Below, in pieces: positions 35,497 to 43,159 of a stretch of DNA of 48,307 bases. The position numbers were made by a program, and so were the translations under genes. Numbering within the stretch: position 1 is the stretch's first letter; every line of letters begins with the position of its first letter. Where the stretch lies: NCBI GenBank assembly GCA_020073015.1, contig JAIQFZ010000078.1:1-48307 (forward strand). Direction: 5' to 3'. The DNA is from Terriglobia bacterium. GTDB lineage: Bacteria > Acidobacteriota > Terriglobia > Terriglobales > Acidobacteriaceae. The notes under the pieces are model-generated. The model saw only the letters and a list, made by a program, of their open reading frames with translations. It was not told where the DNA came from and ran no database searches.

Positions 35497-37434
35497 ATGA
35501 AAGAACACGTCTGCATGACCGTTCTTGGCGCATGTTTGTTGTGCTTCTTCAACGCCGCTGCCGCTACCGGCCCGGACGATCGTGCTGCCACAGATCCGCA
35601 ATCATTGACGTCACCAGAGAGCCCCAACCCGCAACCCGTTCCGATTGCTGATTTCTTTTATTCCCACACCGCTTTCTCACCAGCGTTGTCGCCGGATGGC
35701 AAGCAGGTCGTTTTCACGACCGATGTGACAGGCCGGTTCAATCTTTGGAGGACAGAGGTGGACGGCAGCATGCCGATTCAGTTGCTGCGATCCGACGAGG
35801 CCCAGGACACCCCTGTGTGGTCGCCGGACGGGAAGTGGATCGTTTTCCGCCAGGATACCGGCGGCAACGAGTTGTACGACCTTTACGCCGTCCCCGGTGA
35901 CGGCGGCGCCGTGCTAAACCTGACTAAAACTGCCGACGTTTCTGAGGATAGTGCCCTGTTCTCGCCTGACGGGAGATTGCTGGCGATCACCATAAAGCCT
36001 AAAGAGTCCGCGACCTCGGATGTTGCCGTGATGGATTGGCGTACTCACGGCATCCGCAAGCTCACCCATGAACAATCCCATGATCATCTCTGGCAGATCT
36101 TTGGATGGAGCAAGGACGGCAAGTATGTTTTCGCCAACCGCGTTAAGGAGAGCTACACCGACTCCGAAATCTATCGTGTGGATGTGGCGGAAGGCATCGC
36201 CCGCAACCTAACGCCGCATACCGGTGAGGTGATGTATACCGGCACGTCGGTTTCTCCGACGGGTGAGGTGCTGTTCAACTCGAACGCCAAAGGCGGATAT
36301 CAAAATGTCGGCGTATTGCATGTAGACGGCGGAACAATCGAATGGATTACGGATACGCGGTGGGAGGCAACGGCAGGGAATTTTTCGCCCGACGGACGGT
36401 ATTTCACCTACCAAATGAACCAAGATGGCCGCACAGACTTGTACTTGCAGGACACCCGCAGCCGAGTAACCCATAAACTCGCGTTCCCGGAGGGAATCAG
36501 CTCGGATGTAGGCTCGCCCACTTCGTTCTCGTCGGACGGCGCCCGGCTGTTGGTCTATCACGAAGACAGCCAGCGCCCACCCGATTTGTGGGTCTACGAT
36601 CTTCGCACGCAAAAGGCCAAGCAGCTTACCCATTCGGCGCTCGCCAGTTTGCGCCCAGCCTCCATTCCCCCTTCGCAACTCGTCCACTACAAGAGTTTCG
36701 ATGGCACCATGATCAGTGCATATGTCTGGATGCCGTTTAACACCAAGCGCGATCGGTCGAGCCCGGTTGTGGTCCTCCCGCACGGTGGCCCGACCGGACA
36801 GACGATGGACAAATTCAACACGGTCGCCGCTGCGTTGGCTTCCCGCGGCTTCATCTGCATCTCCCCCAACGTACGCGGTTCGACGGGGTACGGCATGGCG
36901 TTCCAAAAAGCCAACGTCAAGGACTTAGGCGGAGGTGATTTGCAGGATGAGATTTACGCCACTAAGTTTCTGGTGGCGACAGGGTATGCCGATCCTCGCA
37001 AGATAGGTATCACCGGCGAGTCATACGGTGGATACGTGACGCTATTGGCAATTAGCAAAACGCCGGAGGTATGGTCAGCTGCCGCATCCGAATATGGCAT
37101 CGTCGATTGGCGGAGCCTTCTGCAACACACTGATCCCAGGCTGCAAGAGTATGTGAAGTCTCTTTTAGGCGACCCGGTAGCTGACCACAAAGTCTATGAA
37201 GAGGCTTCTCCAATTACGTACCTCCACCAAGTCAAAGCACCGCTGCTTTTGCTACAGGGGGAGAACGATCCTCGTGTCCCAAAAGAAGAGGCTCAACAGG
37301 TATTCGATGCTCTAAAGGCCGCAGGCAACACCGTAGAGCTTCACTACTACCCGCAAGAGGGGCATGGTTTTGAAAAGTCGAGAACCGGATCGATGCTTTG
37401 CTTCGCATCGTGCAGTGGTTCGATAAGTATCTAA
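35497..37434 (+). CDS. Secreted prolyl-oligopeptidase-family (S9) peptidase, C-terminus frameshifted
   Basis: 645 residues as written. After a signal peptide (MKEHVCMTVLGACLLCFFNA...) comes a beta-propeller with WD40/TolB-like repeats marked by SPDG motifs (about 40-380), then an alpha/beta-hydrolase domain with the nucleophile Ser in GESYGGYV, the Asp in GENDPRVPKEEA and the His in EGHGF. The last residues (SRTGSMLCFASCSGSISI) are out of frame: the adjacent frame reads VENRIDALLRIVQWFDKYLKSR and stops at 37445, the normal ending. One A lost from the run at about 37374 explains it. All catalytic residues lie upstream of the lesion, so activity could survive. The frame opens earlier (35365), but ATG 35497 gives the signal peptide. 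Confidence 0.88.
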   Translation: MKEHVCMTVLGACLLCFFNAAAATGPDDRAATDPQSLTSPESPNPQPVPIADFFYSHTAFSPALSPDGKQVVFTTDVTGRFNLWRTEVDGSMPIQLLRSDEAQDTPVWSPDGKWIVFRQDTGGNELYDLYAVPGDGGAVLNLTKTADVSEDSALFSPDGRLLAITIKPKESATSDVAVMDWRTHGIRKLTHEQSHDHLWQIFGWSKDGKYVFANRVKESYTDSEIYRVDVAEGIARNLTPHTGEVMYTGTSVSPTGEVLFNSNAKGGYQNVGVLHVDGGTIEWITDTRWEATAGNFSPDGRYFTYQMNQDGRTDLYLQDTRSRVTHKLAFPEGISSDVGSPTSFSSDGARLLVYHEDSQRPPDLWVYDLRTQKAKQLTHSALASLRPASIPPSQLVHYKSFDGTMISAYVWMPFNTKRDRSSPVVVLPHGGPTGQTMDKFNTVAAALASRGFICISPNVRGSTGYGMAFQKANVKDLGGGDLQDEIYATKFLVATGYADPRKIGITGESYGGYVTLLAISKTPEVWSAAASEYGIVDWRSLLQHTDPRLQEYVKSLLGDPVADHKVYEEASPITYLHQVKAPLLLLQGENDPRVPKEEAQQVFDALKAAGNTVELHYYPQEGHGFEKSRTGSMLCFASCSGSISI

Positions 37435-38176
37435 AGTCACGATGATGCGCCGTGCGGCCTGCCAAGAGATCGATTTATTCCATCAGCGAAGTGGCAAAGA
37501 GCTCGGATCTGTTCCAACCCTACTCGCCTCCGAAGTGGCTTCGGCTCGTTTGTCTTCCGAGCTCCCGATTGATGCTCATGCAATCGGAGAGTCCTCGAGT
37601 CGTGGCGTGATTGTGATCGGATGACGGGCAATCCGGAGAGCGCCGGGATAAACCGGCATGTTGGTGTGTCCAGCGGAAAGCTAGCGCATTCAGTGAGGAT
37701 AATCTCGCCAGGGTAGAAGCCAGAGCCCTGTAGCTTGGATAGTAAGGAGGAAGGAAACTAAATCCTGAAAGCCTATCGACAAAGCCATCTCTTAAGGATG
37801 GTAAGCGAGTCATCGGGCCGCAACGAAAGTAAACGCACAAATGGCCTCGAAACGGGAGCTCCAGAGGCCGAGCCTTCCTTCATGAGGCGAAGGCAGCATG
37901 GACCGTCGCAAACTGGCTGAAGTGGCGGGACACTCTGGCGGGGTTATAGCGGCAGCACGAGGACAAGGATGCGCTAAGCAACTGGAGAAGCCCTACTCGT
38001 CCCGGATGAGAAATCGCCGGAAGCAGGGAAGCCGTATAACTGGCGAAACCAGGAAATCGGTGGAAAGGCGAGAGGGTGGCGGAGGGGCCAGTAGTAGCGG
38101 AGAAGCGGCGTAATGGCCGTGGAGCGAAGAGGCCCTGCTGTGGGTAATGACTCCAACAAAAGGGAGGCAGGGGTGA

Positions 38177-39496
38177 ATGATAAAAGCACCCATCAGTTTG
38201 CAAGACCTGAGGAGGAGCCTATACATCAAGGCGAAGGCTGAACCAGCCTGGCGCTTTTGGGGACTGTATGTTCACGTCTGCAAAACGGAAACGCTGTACG
38301 AAGCCTACCAAATGGCCAAGAGAAACGACGGGGCTCCCGGAATCGATGGGGTCACGTTTGAGGCTATTGAAGAAAGCGGAGTAGAGGGTTTTCTGAAACA
38401 GATCCAAGGTGAACTGGTCACAAACACGTATCGGCCCATGCAGGCACGGAAGAAAGAAATCGCGAAGGACGGAGGTAACAAGATTCGAGTCCTTTCGATT
38501 CCTGCGATTCGTGACCGTGTGGTCCAGGGGGCGCTCAAGCTCATCCTGGAGCCGATCTTCGAAGCCGACTTCCAATCGGGATCGTACGGATACCGACCGA
38601 AACGAACGGCTCATCAAGCGGTGAACCGAGTGGCACAAGCGATTGTCGAGGACAAGACTCGTGTCATCGACGTGGACCTGCGCTCCTACTTTGACAATGT
38701 GCAGCATGCTTTGCTGCTCAAAAAGGTGGGGCGGAGGGTGCAAGACGCGGCGATGATGCACCTCCTCAAGATGATCCTGAAGGCGACTGGGAAAAAGGGA
38801 GTTCCGCAAGGCGGTGTGGTATCACCCCTGCTCAGTAACGTCTATCTCACGGAGGTAGACCGGATGCTGGAGAAGGCGATAACCAACACGCGTCGCGGAA
38901 AATACACCCACGTTCAATACGCACGTTTTGCGGATGATCTGGTGATATTGATTGACTCCCATCCGCGACAGGACTGGCTCGTGAAGGCGGTGGAAAAACG
39001 GTTGCGAGAAGAGTTTGCCAAACTCGGAGTGGAGATCAACGAAGAGAAAAGCCGGATGGTGGACTTAACGAAGGGAGAGAGTTTCTGCTTCCTGGGATTT
39101 GAATATCGACGCATCCTAAGCCGTAACAAGGTGTGGCGACCCCAGTATGTGCCGAGATTGAAGAAGCGCACGGCGCTACTGGCAAAGCTCCGGGAGATCT
39201 TCCGACGATATGTTAGCCAACCCGCAGAACGAGTGATCGAGCTGATCAACCCGATTCTGCGAGGCTGGGTGAACTACTTCGCAGTAGGACACTCGAGCCG
39301 GTGCTTTTCGTTTATCCAAGACTGGGTAGATAAGAAGATTCGACGACACTTGATGCGTGCCCGGCAGCGCTCAGGATTCGGATGGAACCGGTGGAGTAGA
39401 CAGTGGCTCTACGAGAAGCTGGGGCTCTTCAACCAGTATCAGCTTCGTCGCCTCGAACCCCTGACGAAAGCCCAACCGACCGGATCGGTCTCATAA
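38177..39496 (+). CDS. ltrA: Group II intron reverse transcriptase/maturase
   Basis: 439 residues, intact. Reverse-transcriptase blocks are visible in order: DGAPGIDGVTFE (about 51-62), RVLSIPAIRDRVVQGAL (104-120), VIDVDLRSYFDNV with the first catalytic Asp (163-175), GVPQGGVVSPLLSN (208-221) and YARFADDLVIL (248-258), where FADD replaces the usual YADD. The maturase X domain follows, including LRGWVNYFAVGHSSRCF and the basic WVDKKIRRHLMRARQR. No HNH endonuclease domain is seen after it, so the intron would home by an endonuclease-independent route. The ATG at 38177 is preceded by a purine-rich GGGAGGCAGGGG stretch. Confidence 0.95.
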   Translation: MIKAPISLQDLRRSLYIKAKAEPAWRFWGLYVHVCKTETLYEAYQMAKRNDGAPGIDGVTFEAIEESGVEGFLKQIQGELVTNTYRPMQARKKEIAKDGGNKIRVLSIPAIRDRVVQGALKLILEPIFEADFQSGSYGYRPKRTAHQAVNRVAQAIVEDKTRVIDVDLRSYFDNVQHALLLKKVGRRVQDAAMMHLLKMILKATGKKGVPQGGVVSPLLSNVYLTEVDRMLEKAITNTRRGKYTHVQYARFADDLVILIDSHPRQDWLVKAVEKRLREEFAKLGVEINEEKSRMVDLTKGESFCFLGFEYRRILSRNKVWRPQYVPRLKKRTALLAKLREIFRRYVSQPAERVIELINPILRGWVNYFAVGHSSRCFSFIQDWVDKKIRRHLMRARQRSGFGWNRWSRQWLYEKLGLFNQYQLRRLEPLTKAQPTGSVS

Positions 39497-39519
39497 CCCT
39501 TGCTACGAAGCTCGCAGGT

Positions 39520-39552
39520 AAGCCCATTGCTGGAAATCGGCACGATGGGTTT
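39520..39552 (+). ncRNA. Domain V of group II intron A
   Basis: A 33-nt hairpin: AAGCCCAT at 39520-39527 pairs with ATGGGTTT at 39545-39552, an upper stem TGCTG/CGGCA carries a GAAA-type loop, and CG at 39543-39544 forms the two-base bulge on the 3' side. The catalytic AGC triad is at 39521-39523. Size, bulge and triad match group II domain V, and its place 23 nt after the reverse-transcriptase stop fits intron A. Confidence 0.7.
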
Positions 39553-39795
39553 GATGAGGCGGGGACTGGAAACGAGCCCCACAAGATCTCTTGGGCATCG
39601 CGCCAGTCCTCGACCCTACTAGGGGATGAAAGAGCCCTACAGGAAAGGAGAGCAGCGAGAGCTTCGAAAAGCCCATTTGGAACAGGATGCCGACTCCGTT
39701 CCGGTATGGGAGGAAGGCAACACGACAACCACGTTAATCGCGAGTGGATGGTCGGTCCTGCGTAGTCTAAGAACCCGCGCACGCCGAGAAACAAC

Positions 39796-40092
39796 ATGCA
39801 CGAGAACCGGGAGATCTCCTGCACGTCTTGGTCACGTGATCAAGACCGGTCCGCGAAGGCCATAAACCGAACGGCGGACGTGAACGTACAGGAGAAGTCG
39901 GACTGTGTCGTAGTACCTGTGAACCAGCCGAACAAAGAGGCGCAAGCCTCAGCGGAGGCCGGGGAGGGAAGGGCACAGACTAAGGAGAACATCATGCAAT
40001 CTCACATGCGCCCGACACAGAGCGGGAAACGCATGTCCCAGGGAGCGCATGGTGTGCGGCAAGTAGACTTTGCCGCCACTCATCCTTGGTAA
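39796..40092 (+). pseudogene. Remnant of the intron B reverse transcriptase (N-terminus only)
   Basis: Open frame of 98 codons. Residues 27-88 or so (ADVNVQEKSDCVVVPVNQ..., GRAQTKENIMQSHMRPTQSG, then KRMSQGAHGVRQ) look like the N-terminal leader of a group II intron-encoded protein that normally continues with RERFTALLHHLTVDLL and the catalytic domain. Here it jumps to VDFAATHPW and stops just before domain V. All reverse-transcriptase blocks are therefore deleted. Unrelated in sequence to the intact enzyme at 38177. Confidence 0.6.
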
Positions 40093-40164
40093 GAGCCGTA
40101 TGCGTAAACGCGCTCGTACGGATCTGCGCGGGGGGCGATCAGCGATGGTCGTCCCTACCGCGAC
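40092..40164 (+). ncRNA. Domains V and VI of group II intron B
   Basis: Domain V is 34 nt, 40092-40125: AGAGCCGTA pairs with TACGGATCT, the upper stem GCG/CGC carries a TAAA loop, and the catalytic AGC is at 40094-40096. A G-A opposition sits where a G-U pair is usual. Domain VI follows: CGCGG/CCGCG and GGGGCGA/TCGTCCC stems with a bulged A at 40157, seven bases before the 3' end (CGAC, 40164), as expected for the branch-point adenosine. Confidence 0.7.
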
Positions 40165-40618
40165 AATTGATCGTCGAGGGCGGCGTGCACGCCTGGATTA
40201 CTTCCGTATAGCCGACCATCCGCCCGGAACCAACGCCGCTACCATGGAGGCAAGTAGTGCTTGGCGAACGCGGCAGATATCGGCAGGTCGTGAGTGTTGG
40301 AAAGTAGCCTTATCCTCAGTGGTTCGTCCCAAGAGCGCGGGGACGAATTGTTAATGGGAACGCCTGTTCGCGCCGCTCTCATTTCAGAGAGAGTCGTGAC
40401 GCAAAAGCCGTCACTCATCGAACACCTAGAGTTGTACCTTGGCGGAAACGAGCGGGTTGCGCCTCTAAAGACCCTGTGGTTGATTCCCAGACTGAGGTCG
40501 TGGGCCAATTGATCGCGTGCCTCCGGTGGACGTGAGGCTCTGTGTGGCAAACCCATCCTGAACTGCTCGACTCCGCTGGCCTCACGACAAGCGCTACAAT
40601 GCTGCGTCGGAGGAGCAT
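40165..40618. other. Non-coding stretch between intron B and the amidase gene
   Basis: About 450 bp with no ORF I can support. It should contain the 3' exon of intron B, followed by the amidase promoter: TACAAT at 40595-40600 is a fair -10 box, but no good -35 is placed 16-18 bp upstream. GGAGGAG at 40610-40616 is the amidase ribosome-binding site. Short frames on both strands (40239-40556 minus, 40294-40512 plus) have no recognisable domains. Confidence 0.5.
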
Positions 40619-42415
40619 ATGTCGAAGTCGCGCCGGGAGTTCCTGATCACTTCATCGATTGCGCTACTCGGCGCAGCATCCGCGCCTCACAGTCACGCGC
40701 AGAACCCCACCGACCTGCCGCCGGGGGCGCCGCCTGCGTTCGGCACAGCTCCTGCCGTTGGACCTGAGGTCTCGGCCGCCACCTTCGCCGAAGCGGAGAA
40801 ACTGGTGCGCGTTGAACTCACGGAAAAGGACCGCGCGCAAGCAGCGCAGAACTGGCGCAACAGCATGGCGGCGCTTTACGAACGCCGCACCGGGCCACGC
40901 AAGATGGCACTCGATGCCTCGGTCGTACCGTGGTCGCAGGTGAACCCGGTATTGCCTGGTCACAAAGCGGGTCCGGAGCGCGACCGCTTTGTTCGCACGA
41001 ACACAGACCCGGGGCCGCTGCCGGCCAACGACGCCGACATTGCCTTCGCTCCCGTAGGGCAACTCTCGCGCTGGATCCAGGCCCGCAAGCTCACATCCGA
41101 GCGGCTTACAAACATTTACCTGGCCCGCCTGGAGCGCTTCGATCCCAAGCTTCATTGCGTCGTCACGCTGACTCGCGAACTCGCGCTCACCCAAGCGAAG
41201 AAGGCCGACCAGGAGATCGCAGCCGGAAAGTATCGTGGCCCCTTGCACGGCATCCCATGGGGAACCAAGGATCTCCTCGACACCGCCGGCATTCCCACGA
41301 CCTACGGAGCCGAACCCTACAAGGACCGCGTGCCTACGCGCGACGCTGCTGTGGTCAAGCGTCTGCACGATGCCGGTGCAGTGCTGGTCGCGAAGCTCAG
41401 TCTTGGTGCCCTTGCGCTGAACGATATCTGGTTCGGCGGGCAGACCATGAACCCGTGGCTGCTGGAGGAAGGTTCTTCGGGCTCGAGCGCGGGTCCCGGG
41501 GCCGCTACCGCCGCGGCACTTGTGGCTTTCTCCATCGGGAGCGAAACCGAAGGCAGCATCGTTAGCCCCAGCGTGCGCTGCGGAGTCACCGGACTGCGCC
41601 CTACCTACGGCCGCGTACCACGCACCGGAGCCATGACGCTCTGCTGGTCTCTCGACAAGCTCGGCCCTATGACTCGCAGCGTGGAAGACGCAATGCTCGT
41701 GCTGCACGCGATTTCCGGCCCCGATCCGGGCGACTTGGGGAGCGTCTCCAGCCGGCTCGACTTCGATTCGCAAGCCAGTGTAAAAGGCTTGCGCGTAGGC
41801 TACTTTCCGGGGTGGATGAACGAGGCCCCCGCAACTGAAGTAGACCGCGGCGCGCTCCGGCAAATCGAGCGGCTTGGCATGACTCCTGTTGAGGTCGCGC
41901 TTCCCGATTGGCCCTATGGATCACTCAACGCGATCCTGTTCGCGGAATCGGCAGCCGCTTTCGAAGACCTGACCCTGAACCATAAAGTAGACGACCTCAA
42001 GGTGCAGACACCGGATGCTTGGCCAAACACCTTCCGCCAATCCAGATTTATTTCCGCCGTAGATTTCGTGCAGGCCGACCGGATGCGCCGCAGCGTCGCA
42101 GTCGAAATGGACCGGCTGCTCTCTCAAGTGGACCTGCTTCTCGTCCCGGCTCTTCGCGATGAAATGCTCACGATCTCCAACTTCACCGGACATCCTTCGG
42201 TTACTCTCCGGGCAGGCTTTGTCGAGGTCTCACAGGCCCGCAGCGATTGGGCGCCCGACCCGAGTAGGCCCTTGCCCAAATTCTCTCCACCGCGCCGAGT
42301 TCCTCACGGAGTCACGTTGGTTGGAAGGCTCTTCGACGAAGGCACAATCGCCAGCGCCGGCCTCGCCCTCGAACGCGCATTGAAAGTCGCCAGCGAGAGG
42401 CCGCCAGGTTTTTAG
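40619..42415 (+). CDS. Tat-exported amidase-signature-family enzyme
   Basis: 598 residues. The N-terminus MSKSRREFLITSSIALLGAA has the twin-arginine motif and a hydrophobic stretch, so export in folded form is likely. The amidase signature Ser-cisSer-Lys triad is readable: Lys217 in GIPWGTKDLL, the cis-Ser in EGSSGSSAGPG (about 287-290) and the nucleophile Ser313 in GSETEGSIVSPS. The family hydrolyses C-N amide bonds of varied substrates; a periplasmic location suggests peptides or plant-derived amides, but the substrate is not predictable. Start supported by GGAGGAG three bases upstream. It is longer than cytosolic amidases because of a ~130-residue N-terminal extension. Confidence 0.9.
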   Translation: MSKSRREFLITSSIALLGAASAPHSHAQNPTDLPPGAPPAFGTAPAVGPEVSAATFAEAEKLVRVELTEKDRAQAAQNWRNSMAALYERRTGPRKMALDASVVPWSQVNPVLPGHKAGPERDRFVRTNTDPGPLPANDADIAFAPVGQLSRWIQARKLTSERLTNIYLARLERFDPKLHCVVTLTRELALTQAKKADQEIAAGKYRGPLHGIPWGTKDLLDTAGIPTTYGAEPYKDRVPTRDAAVVKRLHDAGAVLVAKLSLGALALNDIWFGGQTMNPWLLEEGSSGSSAGPGAATAAALVAFSIGSETEGSIVSPSVRCGVTGLRPTYGRVPRTGAMTLCWSLDKLGPMTRSVEDAMLVLHAISGPDPGDLGSVSSRLDFDSQASVKGLRVGYFPGWMNEAPATEVDRGALRQIERLGMTPVEVALPDWPYGSLNAILFAESAAAFEDLTLNHKVDDLKVQTPDAWPNTFRQSRFISAVDFVQADRMRRSVAVEMDRLLSQVDLLLVPALRDEMLTISNFTGHPSVTLRAGFVEVSQARSDWAPDPSRPLPKFSPPRRVPHGVTLVGRLFDEGTIASAGLALERALKVASERPPGF

Positions 42416-42854
42416 GTATGGGAAGGCCGCGACTATAACGCCGATGCTGCGTGCGTCAGAGAGGGGCTGCCTGGCCACACAGGCATCGACGGAAACCACA
42501 GTTTGCTGCTGTAGCACCGGGGGCCCTCGCGCCGCCTCCACTTTCCAGAACCCCGTTTCTAGCCTCTGAGGTCGTGGAGCCACATATCCCAGATGCCAAA
42601 GCCGCTCCGGGTCCGAGGGCATCTCGGCCAGCAGCACCTTGATCGCTAGGTCGCAGCTTGGTGTCGGTGGCGCGACCGTGAAGGCTCGCTAGAGGACAAC
42701 GTACGTTGTGCCTTCTTGGATTTATTACCTGTCTCCTTTCTTTATGTTTTGTTGTTCTGCTATTGTGTTCGCGTCAGCAATCGATTCTTGCCAGGTGGGC
42801 GGCCAATGCGCCCGGTTTCGTGATACTAGGAACTCCTTACCCGAGGAGTTGGTG
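42416..42854. other. Intergenic stretch with a T-rich upstream region
   Basis: About 440 bp with no gene I can support. The first 290 bp are GC-rich and may be decayed coding sequence; a minus-strand frame here has no recognisable domain. From about 42715 to 42770 the plus strand becomes strikingly pyrimidine/T-rich, followed by the start of a short secreted ORF. That AT-rich zone could hold its promoter; TATTGT at 42761-42766 is the best -10 candidate, without a convincing -35. Confidence 0.4.
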
Positions 42855-43001
42855 ATGATGAAGCTACGGTTCGGTGCAGCCCTACTGCTTCTGTGCGGAA
42901 CGGCGTTTGCTTCAGCCCCGTCGTTCAGACAGCCCCGGCTTTGGACTCCGCTTCATTCGGTTCCATGCCAGAAGACAACTGGGGACATACGGAATGTTTG
43001 A
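42855..43001 (+). CDS. Short secreted protein or truncated exported-protein fragment
   Basis: 48 codons from ATG 42855 (a second ATG follows directly), preceded by GAGGAG at seven to nine bases. The N-terminus MMKLRFGAALLLLCGTAFASA is a clear signal peptide with an AxA cleavage site. Only about 27 residues follow (SFRQPRLWTPLHSVPCQ...), with no known domain. It resembles the front of acidobacterial exported proteins of the PEP-CTERM kind, so it may be the stump of a larger gene rather than a real small protein. About 160 bp of non-coding sequence separate it from the next gene. Confidence 0.35.
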   Translation: MMKLRFGAALLLLCGTAFASAPSFRQPRLWTPLHSVPCQKTTGDIRNV

Positions 43002-43159
43002 AGATGAAGGCCACCGCGGAGGCGGAGGGGCTCGCGTGATCCCCTTCTTTGGGTGTGTCAAGAGTGGCGAATCCGGATGGGCCACTTCCGCAGCGGTCTG
43101 CGGCCATGATCGGCAGGAACGTAGTGGAAATCATCGTGCGCTGTTAGAGAGGGGCCAGT

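Larger units (their letters stand above)
37452..39590 (+). mobile_element. Group II intron A, with an encoded reverse transcriptase
   Basis: A GTGCG at 37452-37456, seven bases past the restored S9 stop, fits a group II 5' end. About 720 nt of structured, low-coding sequence with many short inverted repeats (domains I-III) precede the reverse transcriptase at 38177. A domain V hairpin lies at 39520-39552, and a probable domain VI stem (GGGG at 39561-39564 with CCCC at 39577-39580) follows. The 3' end is uncertain, about 39585-39600. The element is transcribed in the same direction as the peptidase gene. It is directly abutted by remnant intron B. Confidence 0.75.
39600..40164 (+). mobile_element. 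Group II intron B remnant, of a different lineage, reduced to parts of domains I-IV plus V and VI
   Basis: From about 39620 the sequence (translating as MKEPYRKGEQRELRK) resembles the stretch found 5' of reverse transcriptases in another group II lineage. It continues into the N-terminal codons of such a protein (PNKEAQASAEAGEGRAQTKEN, then QGAHGVRQ), after which the protein is missing and the sequence passes straight to domain V at 40092. Domain VI ends in CGAC at 40164. The 5' end is not found, so the copy is probably also truncated there. Identification of the lineage rests on recalled family sequences. Confidence 0.65.

Noticed and set aside
40239-40556. Minus-strand and overlapping plus-strand ORFs between intron B and the amidase gene
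   Set aside because: No ribosome-binding sites or recognisable domains, and they overlap each other antisense. Most likely non-coding.
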